Source: B18-G4 sp032250805 (GTDB taxonomy: Bacteria; Bacteroidota; Bacteroidia; Bacteroidales; B18-G4). Taken from it: DNA of 64,000 nucleotides. Position 1 is the first letter of the stretch, and every line of letters begins with the position of its first letter. The translations under genes were made by a program, and so were the position numbers. Of this stretch, positions 34,211-42,590 are shown in pieces. The notes under the pieces are model-generated. The model searched no databases, was not told the origin of the DNA, and saw only the letters and a list, made by a program, of their open reading frames with translations. The stretch lies in assembly GCA_032250805.1 (NCBI GenBank), contig JAVVEM010000008.1:39773-103772 (forward strand), given 5' to 3'.

Positions 34211-34747
34211 CTACCCGGTGATCCAGTTTATGATCTTGTCAGCGTATGGCTTGGTTTTTGGCGAGGCATAATCTACGAGATTTCCGTTTTCGTCGATCAT
34301 GAATTTCTGGAAGTTCCACGAAACACCGGCATCCATTACGCCATTATTTTCTTTCTTCGTAAGCCATGCGTAAAGGGGATGTATTTCTTTACCTTTTACC
34401 GAGATCTTGGCCATCATGGGGAAAGTAACCCCGTAGTTTATTGAACAGAATTCCTTGATCTCTTCGTTACTGCCGGGCTCCTGCCTCAGGAAATTATTGG
34501 CCGGAAAACCAATGATGGTGAAATTATCACCACCGTACTCTTCATAAAGTTTTTGAAGACCTTCGTATTGCGATGTGAACCCACATTTGGAGGCAACATT
34601 CACCACCAATACCTTTTTTCCTTTAAACTGTTCAAGGCTAATTTCTTTGCCATCAATTGTTTCAACTGTAAAGCTGTGAAAATTAACATCCTGTGCTTGT
34701 GAAGCCATCGTACTTAAGATTATCATTGACATAATTATTTTTTTCAT
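34211..34747 (-). CDS. Exported glutathione peroxidase-like thiol peroxidase
   Basis: The 178-residue protein has a signal peptide (MKKIIMSMIILSTMASQAQ) and a GPx fold. Catalytic residues are C55 in ASKCGFTSQYEGLQ, Gln in RQEPG, and Trp and Asn in WNFQKF. The cysteine replaces selenocysteine. The second motif reads FPANNF rather than FPCNQF, so the usual resolving cysteine is missing. It reduces hydroperoxides, here probably in the periplasm. It is about 90 bp upstream of the Hrb gene on the same strand and adds to the oxidative-stress cluster. ATG 34747 is chosen because it restores the signal peptide. Confidence 0.9.
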   Translation of the reverse strand: MKKIIMSMIILSTMASQAQDVNFHSFTVETIDGKEISLEQFKGKKVLVVNVASKCGFTSQYEGLQKLYEEYGGDNFTIIGFPANNFLRQEPGSNEEIKEFCSINYGVTFPMMAKISVKGKEIHPLYAWLTKKENNGVMDAGVSWNFQKFMIDENGNLVDYASPKTKPYADKIINWITG

Positions 34748-34830
34748 TTTGTTTGGTTTTGCAATAATAACAATAAACAGGAATACTTGTTCATGCCAAT
34801 TTATTCCGGATCGCATTATTGCTTTTATTT

Positions 34831-34838
34831 TACCTTTG
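34831..34838 (+). promoter_or_regulatory. -7 element TACCTTTG
   Basis: TACCTTTG fits TAnnTTTG and ends 8 bp before ATG 34847 of the MFS-like permease, so the transcript has almost no leader. It also supports that start against the earlier in-frame ATG at 34787. Confidence 0.45.
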
Positions 34839-34846
34839 CAGCCATC

Positions 34847-36160
34847 ATGAAACTGGTCCCGGATATCATCCGCAAGCTGAATTCTGACGAGCGAAAGGCT
34901 TTTCGGTTGCATATGATCTATTCTGCCCTGGAAGGGATCATCCTGGGTGTGCTTGCACTGAACGAATACGTTTTTATTTACAGTCTGCGTGGCTCAAACT
35001 ACCAGCTTGCCTTTCTTTTTCAGTTCAGCATGATGGTATTTGTATTCCTTTTTATTTTTAACCAATTCAGAAAGCGTATAGGCAATAAGCGAAAGATGCT
35101 TCGCATTACAGGCCTGCTTACCAGGTTGCCGCTGATCCTGCTGGCCCTGATACCGCCCGACCCGGCCGCACTGAGCGGGCAGTCGGTATGGCATTATCTT
35201 TTTCTGATCGTGTTTTTGGTTTACTTTTTTGGCAATATCATTATTTATCCGGCCATAAATGTTTTGCTTAAAACCAATTACAGGCACGAAAATTTTGGCA
35301 AGCTATACAGCTACGCAACTTCCCTGAACAAGATCATCATCCTGCTGGCTACTTTCTCGTACGGCCTCTGGCTTGATGCCGATAATTTTGCCTTTCGTTT
35401 TGTTTTTCCGGGTATCGGACTGCTCGGGGTGATCTCACTCTTCGTGCTCTCGGGGATCGATTATTCAAAGGTTACACAACATCCCCTTGCAATGAAATTC
35501 AGGGATTCAATAAAAGAATCGTGGCTGAACATGGTAAACATTCTCAAAACCAACAAACCCTATCTGCATTTTGAGATTGGTTTTATGTTCTACGGCTTTT
35601 CTTTCATGATATCAGTTACCATCATCAACATCTTTTTTCAGGATGCCCTTAACCTCAATTATACCAGTGTGGCTTTTTATAAGAATGCCTATAACATACT
35701 GGCGATCATCCTGCTGCCGTTTTTTGGTAAATTGCTGAGCAATATCGATCCCCGCCGCTTTGCTGCACTTACTTTTACAGCCTTATTTCTGTATATTACC
35801 TTTTTGCTGGCAACGGTATATTTTCCCGGAAATTTCGAATTCATGGGCATTAAGGTGTATTATATGCTCATTATTTCATTTTTCTTTTACGGCATTTTTG
35901 CCGCCACCATGGCCCTCCTGTGGTTCATCGGGTCGGCATACTTTTGCAAACCGGGCGATGCCGATGATTATCAGTCGGTTCACCTTTCACTCACCGGAGT
36001 GCGCTCCTTATTTGCCCCTGTTTTCGGCGTATATTTTTACGAGCTGATCGGGTTCAGCGGTACCTTCCTGCTCACCATGGGTACATTGCTTATTGCAATG
36101 GGCCTGATGCGCTGGTCATACAAAAGAGATAAACTCATGGTTATGGAAGAAGACCAGTAG
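34847..36160 (+). CDS. Multi-helix membrane transporter, MFS-like
   Basis: The 437-residue protein begins MKLVPDIIRKLNSDERKAF and has about 12 hydrophobic segments in two groups of six joined by a basic loop (near GIDYSKVTQHPLAMKFRDSIKE). The overall layout is that of the major facilitator superfamily. No substrate-specific motif is visible. Length is normal for a 12-helix permease. It stands alone between the divergent glutathione peroxidase gene and a convergent DUF6064 gene. Confidence 0.75.
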   Translation: MKLVPDIIRKLNSDERKAFRLHMIYSALEGIILGVLALNEYVFIYSLRGSNYQLAFLFQFSMMVFVFLFIFNQFRKRIGNKRKMLRITGLLTRLPLILLALIPPDPAALSGQSVWHYLFLIVFLVYFFGNIIIYPAINVLLKTNYRHENFGKLYSYATSLNKIIILLATFSYGLWLDADNFAFRFVFPGIGLLGVISLFVLSGIDYSKVTQHPLAMKFRDSIKESWLNMVNILKTNKPYLHFEIGFMFYGFSFMISVTIINIFFQDALNLNYTSVAFYKNAYNILAIILLPFFGKLLSNIDPRRFAALTFTALFLYITFLLATVYFPGNFEFMGIKVYYMLIISFFFYGIFAATMALLWFIGSAYFCKPGDADDYQSVHLSLTGVRSLFAPVFGVYFYELIGFSGTFLLTMGTLLIAMGLMRWSYKRDKLMVMEEDQ

Positions 36161-36217
36161 TTTTTAAATGTCAGGGCAACGCCTGAATCATAAATTTGTT
36201 CATGTGCTGAAAGAGTC

Positions 36218-36850
36218 CTACGATCTCTTTCTGAAAACCAAATACAATATGGCAGTCAGGGCCGAAATGGCCATGAGATAATCCGGGTAAACCCCGAAAT
36301 TAATCGCTGCACTGGTTCCGACAATGGTCCATAAAGCAGGAATGATCAGTAAGTATCTTGGGAACTTCGTACTCGTAAGGATCAAAAAACCAAAGGTGAG
36401 GATCGTTGAAGGGCAAGGCAATCCCAGTGTGATCGTTTTGTGTAATGAATCTTCCAAAAGAAACAACATTACAGGATAGATGAAAATGCCGATCAGGATA
36501 AACAGATACGCAAAATAATCAATTCCCTGCCCTTTGATCTCAAACGCAAGTCTTTTTCGGATCAATGCTTCGAACAGGAAAGCCAGTCCCTGCAGGATAA
36601 ACAGTCCGCCAAAGACCCATGCCGCCGGATTGATCTCCGTAAAGAAAATAAAATGATAAGCGATGCCTGTCCATATCCATAAGACGCCAAGAAAACTGCC
36701 AATCAGCTTGTTTTTACTGTCCTTTCTGGTAAATAACAGGATCGCAGATGCGATGCCAAGTAAAATGATAATGAATTGTGCCGGAAAAACAGTCATATTG
36801 TATTGTTCAATGACTTCAAAAAACTGCTGGGTGGTAAAGGGGATTTTCAT
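36218..36850 (-). CDS. DUF6064-family membrane protein
   Basis: The 210-residue protein starts MKIPFTTQQFFEVIEQYN and has six or seven membrane helices. The opening sequence and the segment with WIWTGIAYHFIFFTEINPAAWVFG (in part) fit the DUF6064 family of small integral membrane proteins as I recall it. Function is unknown. I chose ATG 36850, which agrees with the family N-terminus; 36877 would add nine residues. Confidence 0.7.
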   Translation of the reverse strand: MKIPFTTQQFFEVIEQYNMTVFPAQFIIILLGIASAILLFTRKDSKNKLIGSFLGVLWIWTGIAYHFIFFTEINPAAWVFGGLFILQGLAFLFEALIRKRLAFEIKGQGIDYFAYLFILIGIFIYPVMLFLLEDSLHKTITLGLPCPSTILTFGFLILTSTKFPRYLLIIPALWTIVGTSAAINFGVYPDYLMAISALTAILYLVFRKRS

Positions 36851-37010
36851 CTTTCTATAATTTTTTGTCAGGATCAAAATTATAGATCACGTTAACCAAA
36901 GTCAAATTTTTTGAATTAAAAACAATGGTTTTGAAACTTTTATCATCCGATCACAGTAAAAGCCAATGACCAAATTCACTATAATAATTCAAACCAAAAT
37001 GAATTAGTGT

Positions 37011-37037
37011 GCCTCCGATTGATTCGGGGGCTTTTTT
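37011..37037 (+). terminator. Terminator hairpin with no obvious upstream gene
   Basis: GCCTCCGA pairs with TCGGGGGC (one G-U) around a short loop and is followed by TTTTTT. It is oriented for plus-strand transcription, yet the gene to its left (DUF6064) is on the minus strand and no protein-coding gene lies between 36878 and 37011. It may end a short RNA or attenuate transcription into the TIGR02757 gene. Confidence 0.6.
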
Positions 37038-37083
37038 ATTTCTGACCTTTATCCGGTTACCTGTAACAGTGATACAATACAAT

Positions 37084-37091
37084 TATCTTTG
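37084..37091 (+). promoter_or_regulatory. -7 element TATCTTTG
   Basis: TATCTTTG fits TAnnTTTG and is separated from ATG 37096 by four bases, so the TIGR02757 message is predicted to be leaderless. Confidence 0.5.
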
Positions 37092-37095
37092 CTGA

Positions 37096-37872
37096 ATGGA
37101 TATATCTGCCGAAGCAATCGCCGATCTGCTCAACACCAAAGCCGCCTGGTATAATAAATATTGGTTTATTGAAGATGACCCCATATGCATACCTCACAGG
37201 TTTAGCCTGAAAGAGGACAGGGAGATTGCAGGTTTTTTGGCAGCAACGATTGCCTGGGGACAGCGTCCGGTAATTATCCGCAATGCCACTTTGCTGATGC
37301 AGTGGATGGATTTCAGGCCATATGATTTTATAATGAATGCCGGAGCGGATGAGATCAGCTATTTTGACCGTTTTAAGCATCGTACGTTCAATGGGGAAGA
37401 TTGTATTTATTTTATTCGCGAATTGCAGCGTCTTTATCGTGAAGAGGGCGGGCTTGAAAAAATATTTACTTCAGGATTTAATCTGAATGGGGGAGATGCC
37501 GGTCTGGCCATCAGCAGCTTCCGAAATCACTTCTTTTCTTCCCGTGCCCCGGGAAGGACACATAAGCATGTATCCGATCCGGCTTCCGGCTCCGCGGCCA
37601 AACGTATAAATATGTTTTTACGCTGGATGGTCCGTAAGGATACCAATGGTGTCGACTTCGGACTTTGGGACGGTATCGCGCCATCACAACTCTGCTGCCC
37701 TCTTGATGTGCATACGGCCAGTGTTGCCCGGCAATTGGGTATCCTTAGGCGGAATGCCAACGACTGGCGGTCGGTCATGGAACTTACCACTTATCTCCGT
37801 ACCCTCGACCCCGCCGATCCGGTGAAGTATGATTTTGCCCTCTTTGGCCTGGGCATGTATGAAAATTTCTGA
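37096..37872 (+). CDS. TIGR02757 (DUF2400) family protein
   Basis: The 258-residue protein contains the family features: DDPICIPHRFSLKEDREIAGFLAATIAWGQR (in part) near the start, SAAKRINMFLRWMVR, DFGLWDG and PLDVHTASVARQLGI. The family is widespread in Bacteroidota and Spirochaetes. The LDVHT segment and basic patches recall helix-hairpin-helix DNA glycosylases, but no reaction is known to me. It has no signal peptide and stands alone. Confidence 0.82.
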   Translation: MDISAEAIADLLNTKAAWYNKYWFIEDDPICIPHRFSLKEDREIAGFLAATIAWGQRPVIIRNATLLMQWMDFRPYDFIMNAGADEISYFDRFKHRTFNGEDCIYFIRELQRLYREEGGLEKIFTSGFNLNGGDAGLAISSFRNHFFSSRAPGRTHKHVSDPASGSAAKRINMFLRWMVRKDTNGVDFGLWDGIAPSQLCCPLDVHTASVARQLGILRRNANDWRSVMELTTYLRTLDPADPVKYDFALFGLGMYENF

Positions 37873-37942
37873 AAAATAATTCACTTTTTTCTTGCTTATT
37901 ATGGGCATATGCCCGGTATTTGCAGTCGCTGACCCTCTTTCG

Positions 37943-38457
37943 CTACTTATCAGTTGAAGTTTCAGCTAAGGCTCTGAGGCTACGGAGGGAAGCCACTAAC
38001 AAGCAACCAGTAACTCCTGAAAAATGAGAGGTGAGGAGAAAGGGAGAAAGGGAAAAAGGGAAAAAGGAATGAAGAACATGGAAGTTTAATGATTTAGCGA
38101 TTTTCGATTTTCGATTTTCGATTTTCGATTTTCGAATTGTCAACCTTTGCATGGGAGATAAGTGAGCTAAAGTGAACGAAATTTGATATTAACCATTTAA
38201 CCCCCGAGGTTTTGGGGCAGGCATTTAGCCCTTTAACAGTGAATCACTGAAACCACCGAGTTCTCGGGGCAGGCACTGAAACCATGAAACCACCGAGTTC
38301 TCGGGGCAGGCACTGAAACACTGAAGCACTGAAACACTGTCCACCTTCGCCGAGGCTTCGGTGGATGCGAAAACACTGAAACACTGAAACCACCGAGTTC
38401 TCGGGGCGGGCATTTAACAGTTTAACCATTTAACAGTTTAACCATTTAACCAGTACA
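37943..38457. repeat. Non-coding gap filled with tandem and hairpin repeats
   Basis: This 585-bp gap (37873-38457) has no gene. 38042-38068 is a GGGAAAAA-type purine run. 38098-38135 holds 5.4 copies of the 7-mer TTTTCGA. 38202-38230, 38251-38282, 38288-38319 and 38388-38416 are four copies of a hairpin unit (CCGAGTTCTCGG or CCCCGAGGTTTTGGGG) followed by GGGCAGGCA. ACTGAAAC octamers separate them. 38340-38366 is an imperfect palindrome (TCCACC ... GGTGGA), and 38411-38455 holds TTTAACCA/G repeats. Reading frames crossing the gap are artefacts of the repeats. Confidence 0.75.
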
Positions 38458-38757
38458 ATGCCAAGAAGAAAAAGAAGAAGGAACATAGGTTTTACGGCCA
38501 GCGCAAGTTATTACAAGCCTGCCGGCATTCCCATACGCGCCTGTGTGGATGTCACTATCGGGGAGGATGAAATGGAAGCCCTGCGCCTTGCCGATCTCGA
38601 GGGTTTATATCATGAAGATGCCGCCGCCAGGATGGACGTTTCGAGGCAAACCTTTGGCAGGATCATCGCATCAGCCAGACAGAAAATAGCCGATGCACTG
38701 ATCAACGGGAAGGCCATAAAGATAGAAACAGGAGATTCAGTGGAGAATGACCGCTAA
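38458..38757 (+). CDS. DUF134-family helix-turn-helix protein
   Basis: The 99-residue protein starts with a basic run (MPRRKRRRNIG) and has the DUF134 pattern: YYKPAGIP, then VTIGEDEMEALRLADLEGLYHEDAAARM with a sigma-70 region 4-like helix-turn-helix (MDVSRQTFGRIIASARQKIADAL). DUF134 proteins are small predicted DNA-binding proteins. They often occur next to DUF5320 and NifB/NifX-like iron-molybdenum cofactor-binding proteins, mainly in anaerobes; the DUF5320 gene follows here. The start codon lies directly after the repeat region, so its promoter must be inside or before those repeats. Confidence 0.9.
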   Translation: MPRRKRRRNIGFTASASYYKPAGIPIRACVDVTIGEDEMEALRLADLEGLYHEDAAARMDVSRQTFGRIIASARQKIADALINGKAIKIETGDSVENDR

Positions 38758-38867
38758 GGGCGTACCATGTTTGAAAAGTAGTATTAACCTTGTTTGATTA
38801 TGGGAGATAGACAGAGCACTTTAAACTCAACTCAACACCCAAAAATCAACACCCAAAATTCAATAAA

Positions 38868-39059
38868 ATGCCACATTTAGATTCAACCGGACCAGAAGGA
38901 AAAGGCTCCCGTACAGGAAGAGGCCTCGGACGTTGTAAACCCGCGAAAAACAGCGGCGAATACTCCTTTGGCAGGGGTATGGGGTTACGCAGGAGAGCTC
39001 AGGAGAGCGGAAAGGGCAAAGGCCTGCGGCTGCGCAGCGGCGGGCAGTTCGACGAATAA
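38868..39059 (+). CDS. DUF5320-family small Gly/Arg-rich protein
   Basis: The 63-residue protein begins MPHLDSTGPEGKGSRTGRGLG, the typical DUF5320 opening (in that family MPxxDxTGPxGxGPxTGRG), and has further GKG and GMG motifs with one Cys in GRCKP. It lacks the C-terminal coiled coil of longer members. Its function is unknown. It pairs with the DUF134 gene 110 bp upstream, an association seen in many anaerobes. Confidence 0.8.
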   Translation: MPHLDSTGPEGKGSRTGRGLGRCKPAKNSGEYSFGRGMGLRRRAQESGKGKGLRLRSGGQFDE

Positions 39060-39152
39060 GCTATAGCGACAGATGCCACCAGCAAGATGACAACGGAAGC
39101 ATGATGTAAAAAAGCTTCTGAAATGCAATCACTATGTTGGTTGGGGCCAGTC

Positions 39153-41687
39153 TTATTCTGCCACAAATATCTTGCTCATAACCAAGCTTTTGTTGCTTAG
39201 GCTGATCACATATGTGCCTGCCGGCAGCGAGGAGATATTCACGCTGCTGCAGCTGGCATTCTTTTGGATCATCAGTTGTCCCTTGCTGTCGAAAATCTGC
39301 AGTTTTTCGAAATCTTTTTCCGAAGATATGAACAGTATTTCCGATGCCGGGTTGGGATAGATCCTTAGCCAGTCATTACCGCTGTTTTCATTAATATACG
39401 GAGGTGGCCCCAGGTCGATTATGCTCACCAGGTCAGGGCCCGGTATGGGAACGCCCACCATTCCGGCTACTTCATTGAGTGTAAAAGGTGCTGCTGAATA
39501 AGGCAGTATAAATTCAGTCTCGCCGTAAATGATCTTATGGTCAACATTATCATTTCCCTGTATCTGTATGACAGGTATTCCGCTGTAAAATTCAATATGG
39601 AAAGGAGAGCCTTCTGTATTGATGGTTTCCACCACATCGCCACTGGCCGGATCGATCTTAAAGATCTTTTTGCTGTTGGCGCTGCAAATGTAGAACAGGT
39701 CTTCAATTACATTATAGGCTACGTCCATGGGGTAATCAGCGTTCAGTGTGTTATGGTAGGTCACCGTTGAGTTTTCTCCATCAATGGAAACAATATCGTA
39801 GCTGGCATCGAAAGTGTTCACGATACATGCTGTTTTGCTCTCTCCATCAATGGCCGCATCGAGCGGAAAATCGCCGGTTGGCAGACTGGCAACGATCTGC
39901 CTTGTTTGCGTATCGAAAACTTTCAATTCGTCATCGAAGCTGGCAGTTACCAGTACTGTGCCTCCATCCGGGCTGACTGTCACAGCGCTTCTGATACCAA
40001 AAAATGGGGTATATACGCCTATGATCCCGCATGGGACAGAAACAAGCACATTTGAATTTGGGCCATCCATCTCCAGCATTGTGAGTGAATTTTGCTTGAT
40101 ATTGCCAATGTATGCATGCTGTCCGTCGGGGGCCATTTCAACGATCATGGGGCGTTGCCCGGTGATCACCGTTGTGGCCAGGCTATTATCCGACATATCG
40201 ATGATCTTCACCCTGTTGTTATCATATCCTCCTGCAACGGCCCATTGCCCGTCGGGAGTAATGGCTACATCATAACAGCTTTCCTCAACAGGTACTGCCG
40301 TAATCGCTTCCATGCTCCCGAGGTTGATTACCGGCACATTATATGAAAGGTTTCCTGCCGCCAAAGCACGCGTTCGGTCATTGTTGATGGCTACAGCCCC
40401 GGGTGTGTCGCCTTCGGGCTGCTCTCCCGCCAGCATTGTACCCCTGTAATCAATATCATCGGGTGTAGTAAAATCGAAGAAATACGCACCTTCATAGCGC
40501 AGGGGATCATAGCCGAACACATGATAATTTACTGGTGATACTGCTCCGAACGACTGGTTTAACCCAGTGTACTGGTCTTCGATCTGTTCGGTATCAAAGT
40601 TCACGATCGAAAACCTGTTCTGTCCGCTTACGGCATAGAGGTGGTCGTATGAAACACCCAGCCAGAAAGCGGTATATGTGGAGTTGAATGTTACGAAGTC
40701 TTCTGTTTCAAACCGCACCAGGGTGCTGGTATTGTTTGTGGTACCGATATATGCTTTGCTTCCATCCTGGTTGGCAACAATGGCATTGGTGCCAAGGCCG
40801 TATCCGGTAATTTCAACGCTGTCGGTGATCTGGTACGTGGCAAGGTCGATCTGGTAAACCGTGCATTGATTGTCGGGGTTGCTGGCGCAGAGCAGGTAGT
40901 TGCCGTTGCCGGATACTGCTACTGCGCGGGGGCCGTTTATCGCAATACTTCCCACAAGAACGTAAGTGTTCGTTGAAAAAATATCGACACTGCCATCGGG
41001 ATTTGCAATAGCGATCCTGTTGCCCGCGGGCAGCACAACAAAGCCATTGTATTTTTCCCAGCCCCTGTTTACCTGCGCAGCCCAGGAAAAGGTATTGAGA
41101 TAGACAGGGAAATTATCGATCTTGCCAATATATGATTGCGAGGCCATGTCGAAGGCCATACAGGTATTGTCGATATCGCATGCTACATAGGCGATATTGC
41201 CGTCGGGGCTTATCTCAATGCTGCAGGGTTGTTCATCGGTGGGCAATACCGCGGCAATGCTGTAATCAAACAGGTCGATAAAATATATGCTGTCGGAAAA
41301 CTGGCATCCAATTACGGCGAAATCATTGTTTGCACCCACGCAGGAAGGGTATTCACCAACCCCAACATTGGCCAGCACATCCATGCTTGCCCAGTCGTAT
41401 ATTGTAACAATGTTGGTGATCCTGCTGGTAAGCAGCACGCTGTTCCCGTCGGGGGTAAAGCTGCAATTTCCCATGTAATCGCCTTCCGGCGCAATACCCG
41501 GATCGATGTTGAATTGCTCTGCCATATATGCGTGGCCCTTATTGAGATGGTAAGTGCCATGATGTTGAATGACCTCAATATTCAGATCACCATCGGAATT
41601 GGTAAGCAGGCTTTTTGATTCCTGCGCCTGTAGTGTCATGATCCCTGCAGCTGCAATGATCATGGTAAGTAAAAGATTTTTCATCAT
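39153..41687 (-). CDS. Exported YncE-like beta-propeller protein with T9SS sorting domain
   Basis: The 844-residue protein has a signal peptide (MMKNLLLTMIIAAAGIMTLQAQ, about 22 residues) and a long array of YVTN/YncE-type propeller blades, for example VAITPDGQWAVAGGYDNNRV, VTVSPDGGTVLVTASFD and IEISPDGNIAYVACDID. This suggests two propellers of about seven blades. The last 75 residues (LRIYPNPASEILFIS ... LPAGTYVISLSN ... KIFVAE) form a type A T9SS sorting domain. It should therefore be exported to the cell surface. Binding or adhesion is the usual inference. It is the second T9SS substrate in the window. Confidence 0.9.
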   Translation of the reverse strand: MMKNLLLTMIIAAAGIMTLQAQESKSLLTNSDGDLNIEVIQHHGTYHLNKGHAYMAEQFNIDPGIAPEGDYMGNCSFTPDGNSVLLTSRITNIVTIYDWASMDVLANVGVGEYPSCVGANNDFAVIGCQFSDSIYFIDLFDYSIAAVLPTDEQPCSIEISPDGNIAYVACDIDNTCMAFDMASQSYIGKIDNFPVYLNTFSWAAQVNRGWEKYNGFVVLPAGNRIAIANPDGSVDIFSTNTYVLVGSIAINGPRAVAVSGNGNYLLCASNPDNQCTVYQIDLATYQITDSVEITGYGLGTNAIVANQDGSKAYIGTTNNTSTLVRFETEDFVTFNSTYTAFWLGVSYDHLYAVSGQNRFSIVNFDTEQIEDQYTGLNQSFGAVSPVNYHVFGYDPLRYEGAYFFDFTTPDDIDYRGTMLAGEQPEGDTPGAVAINNDRTRALAAGNLSYNVPVINLGSMEAITAVPVEESCYDVAITPDGQWAVAGGYDNNRVKIIDMSDNSLATTVITGQRPMIVEMAPDGQHAYIGNIKQNSLTMLEMDGPNSNVLVSVPCGIIGVYTPFFGIRSAVTVSPDGGTVLVTASFDDELKVFDTQTRQIVASLPTGDFPLDAAIDGESKTACIVNTFDASYDIVSIDGENSTVTYHNTLNADYPMDVAYNVIEDLFYICSANSKKIFKIDPASGDVVETINTEGSPFHIEFYSGIPVIQIQGNDNVDHKIIYGETEFILPYSAAPFTLNEVAGMVGVPIPGPDLVSIIDLGPPPYINENSGNDWLRIYPNPASEILFISSEKDFEKLQIFDSKGQLMIQKNASCSSVNISSLPAGTYVISLSNKSLVMSKIFVAE

Positions 41688-41789
41688 GTATCCAATTTTG
41701 AGCTAAACTGTATTTTACACCGCAATGTAGCAAAATATGCTGTATTTTAGGGCTGAAGCCTGAATATTTATAAATGATGAGGATATTCA

Positions 41790-41797
41790 TACCTTTG
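41790..41797 (+). promoter_or_regulatory. -7 element TACCTTTG of queD
   Basis: TACCTTTG fits TAnnTTTG and lies 55 bp before the queD ATG. I see no preQ1 riboswitch in the short leader. Confidence 0.4.
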
Positions 41798-41852
41798 TTT
41801 GTATTGAACATCATGCTATTATAAAACGTTATAGACTTAAAAGATTTGAGCC

Positions 41853-42296
41853 ATGGAGAACAAAGCAGTTTTGGTAAGCGTATTCAGAAAATCGCATTTC
41901 AATGCAGCGCATCGTTTACATAACCCTGACCTTGCCGACGCAACAAACAGGAAGGTATTTGGTGTATGCAATAACCCCAATTATCACGGGCATAATTACG
42001 ACCTGGTGGTAAAAGTAACGGGGCCCATCGATCCCAAAACCGGTTATGTGATGGATATGAAAATATTGCAGGATCTTATTGATGAGCACATTATTGCCCG
42101 TTTCGACCACAAAAACCTTAACCTTGATACAGAGGAATTCAGATCGCTGAATCCCACTGCCGAGAATATTGCCGTGGTGATCTGGGATATTCTCAGGAAT
42201 TATATCGATGCCGGTAAAGCGCTGAGCATTATCCTGTACGAAACGGCGCGGAATTTTGTAGAGTATAGCGGGCCTTCGGAACAAATGCCGGCTTAG
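41853..42296 (+). CDS. queD: 6-carboxy-5,6,7,8-tetrahydropterin synthase / PTPS family
   Basis: The 147-residue protein has the PTPS/QueD fold with zinc ligands H20 (FNAAHRL), H45 and H47 (YHGHNY), catalytic-type cysteine C39 (FGVCNNPN), the PTAENIA motif and the C-terminal glutamate in LYETARN. In queuosine synthesis QueD converts dihydroneopterin triphosphate to carboxytetrahydropterin. No queE, queC or folE is adjacent, so biopterin-type PTPS activity cannot be excluded. The end overlaps the convergent yidD gene by four bases. Confidence 0.92.
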   Translation: MENKAVLVSVFRKSHFNAAHRLHNPDLADATNRKVFGVCNNPNYHGHNYDLVVKVTGPIDPKTGYVMDMKILQDLIDEHIIARFDHKNLNLDTEEFRSLNPTAENIAVVIWDILRNYIDAGKALSIILYETARNFVEYSGPSEQMPA

Positions 42297-42580
42297 TGGA
42301 TTTTTTCTGATTTTCCACTGTTTTTCAGTTTTACTTTTTTTACGATGATCCTTGGTACCGGGTCAATCCCCGATGTTCCCCAGGGATGACAGCTTGATAT
42401 GCGTTTTACGGCCAGCCAGCTGCCACGCAGCGGACCATGCATCTTAATGGCCTGTATGCTGTACTCCGAGCATGTGGGGTAATGCCGGCATGAAGCCGGC
42501 GTAAGGGGCGAAACCACATATTTGTATATATAAATGAGGACAACCAGGGGCAGGGCCAGGATATTTTTAAGGGTCTTCAT
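42293..42580 (-). CDS. yidD: Membrane protein insertion efficiency factor YidD
   Basis: The 95-residue protein has the YidD signature: an amphipathic N-terminal helix (LPLVVLIYIYKYVVSPL), the three conserved cysteines (ASCRHYPTCSEYSIQAI and SSCHPWG) and the GIDPVP end. It assists YidC-dependent insertion of inner-membrane proteins. It is usually next to rnpA/yidC, but here it follows the hybrid histidine kinase by 10 bp, so the two are likely co-transcribed by readthrough. Confidence 0.95.
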   Translation of the reverse strand: MKTLKNILALPLVVLIYIYKYVVSPLTPASCRHYPTCSEYSIQAIKMHGPLRGSWLAVKRISSCHPWGTSGIDPVPRIIVKKVKLKNSGKSEKIH

Positions 42581-42590
42581 AAATACGGTC

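Noticed and set aside
38251..38416. Repeated 32-bp units that could suggest a CRISPR array
   Set aside because: Units are 37 bp apart with only about 5 bp between the first two, the third is 100 bp away, and the units are palindromic with ACTGAAAC words between them. There are no unique spacers and no cas genes.
37943..38429. Minus-strand frames across the repeat gap (RKSKIENRKSK-type and SVLQCFSACPENS-type)
   Set aside because: They are direct translations of the TTTTCGA and hairpin repeats, not genes.
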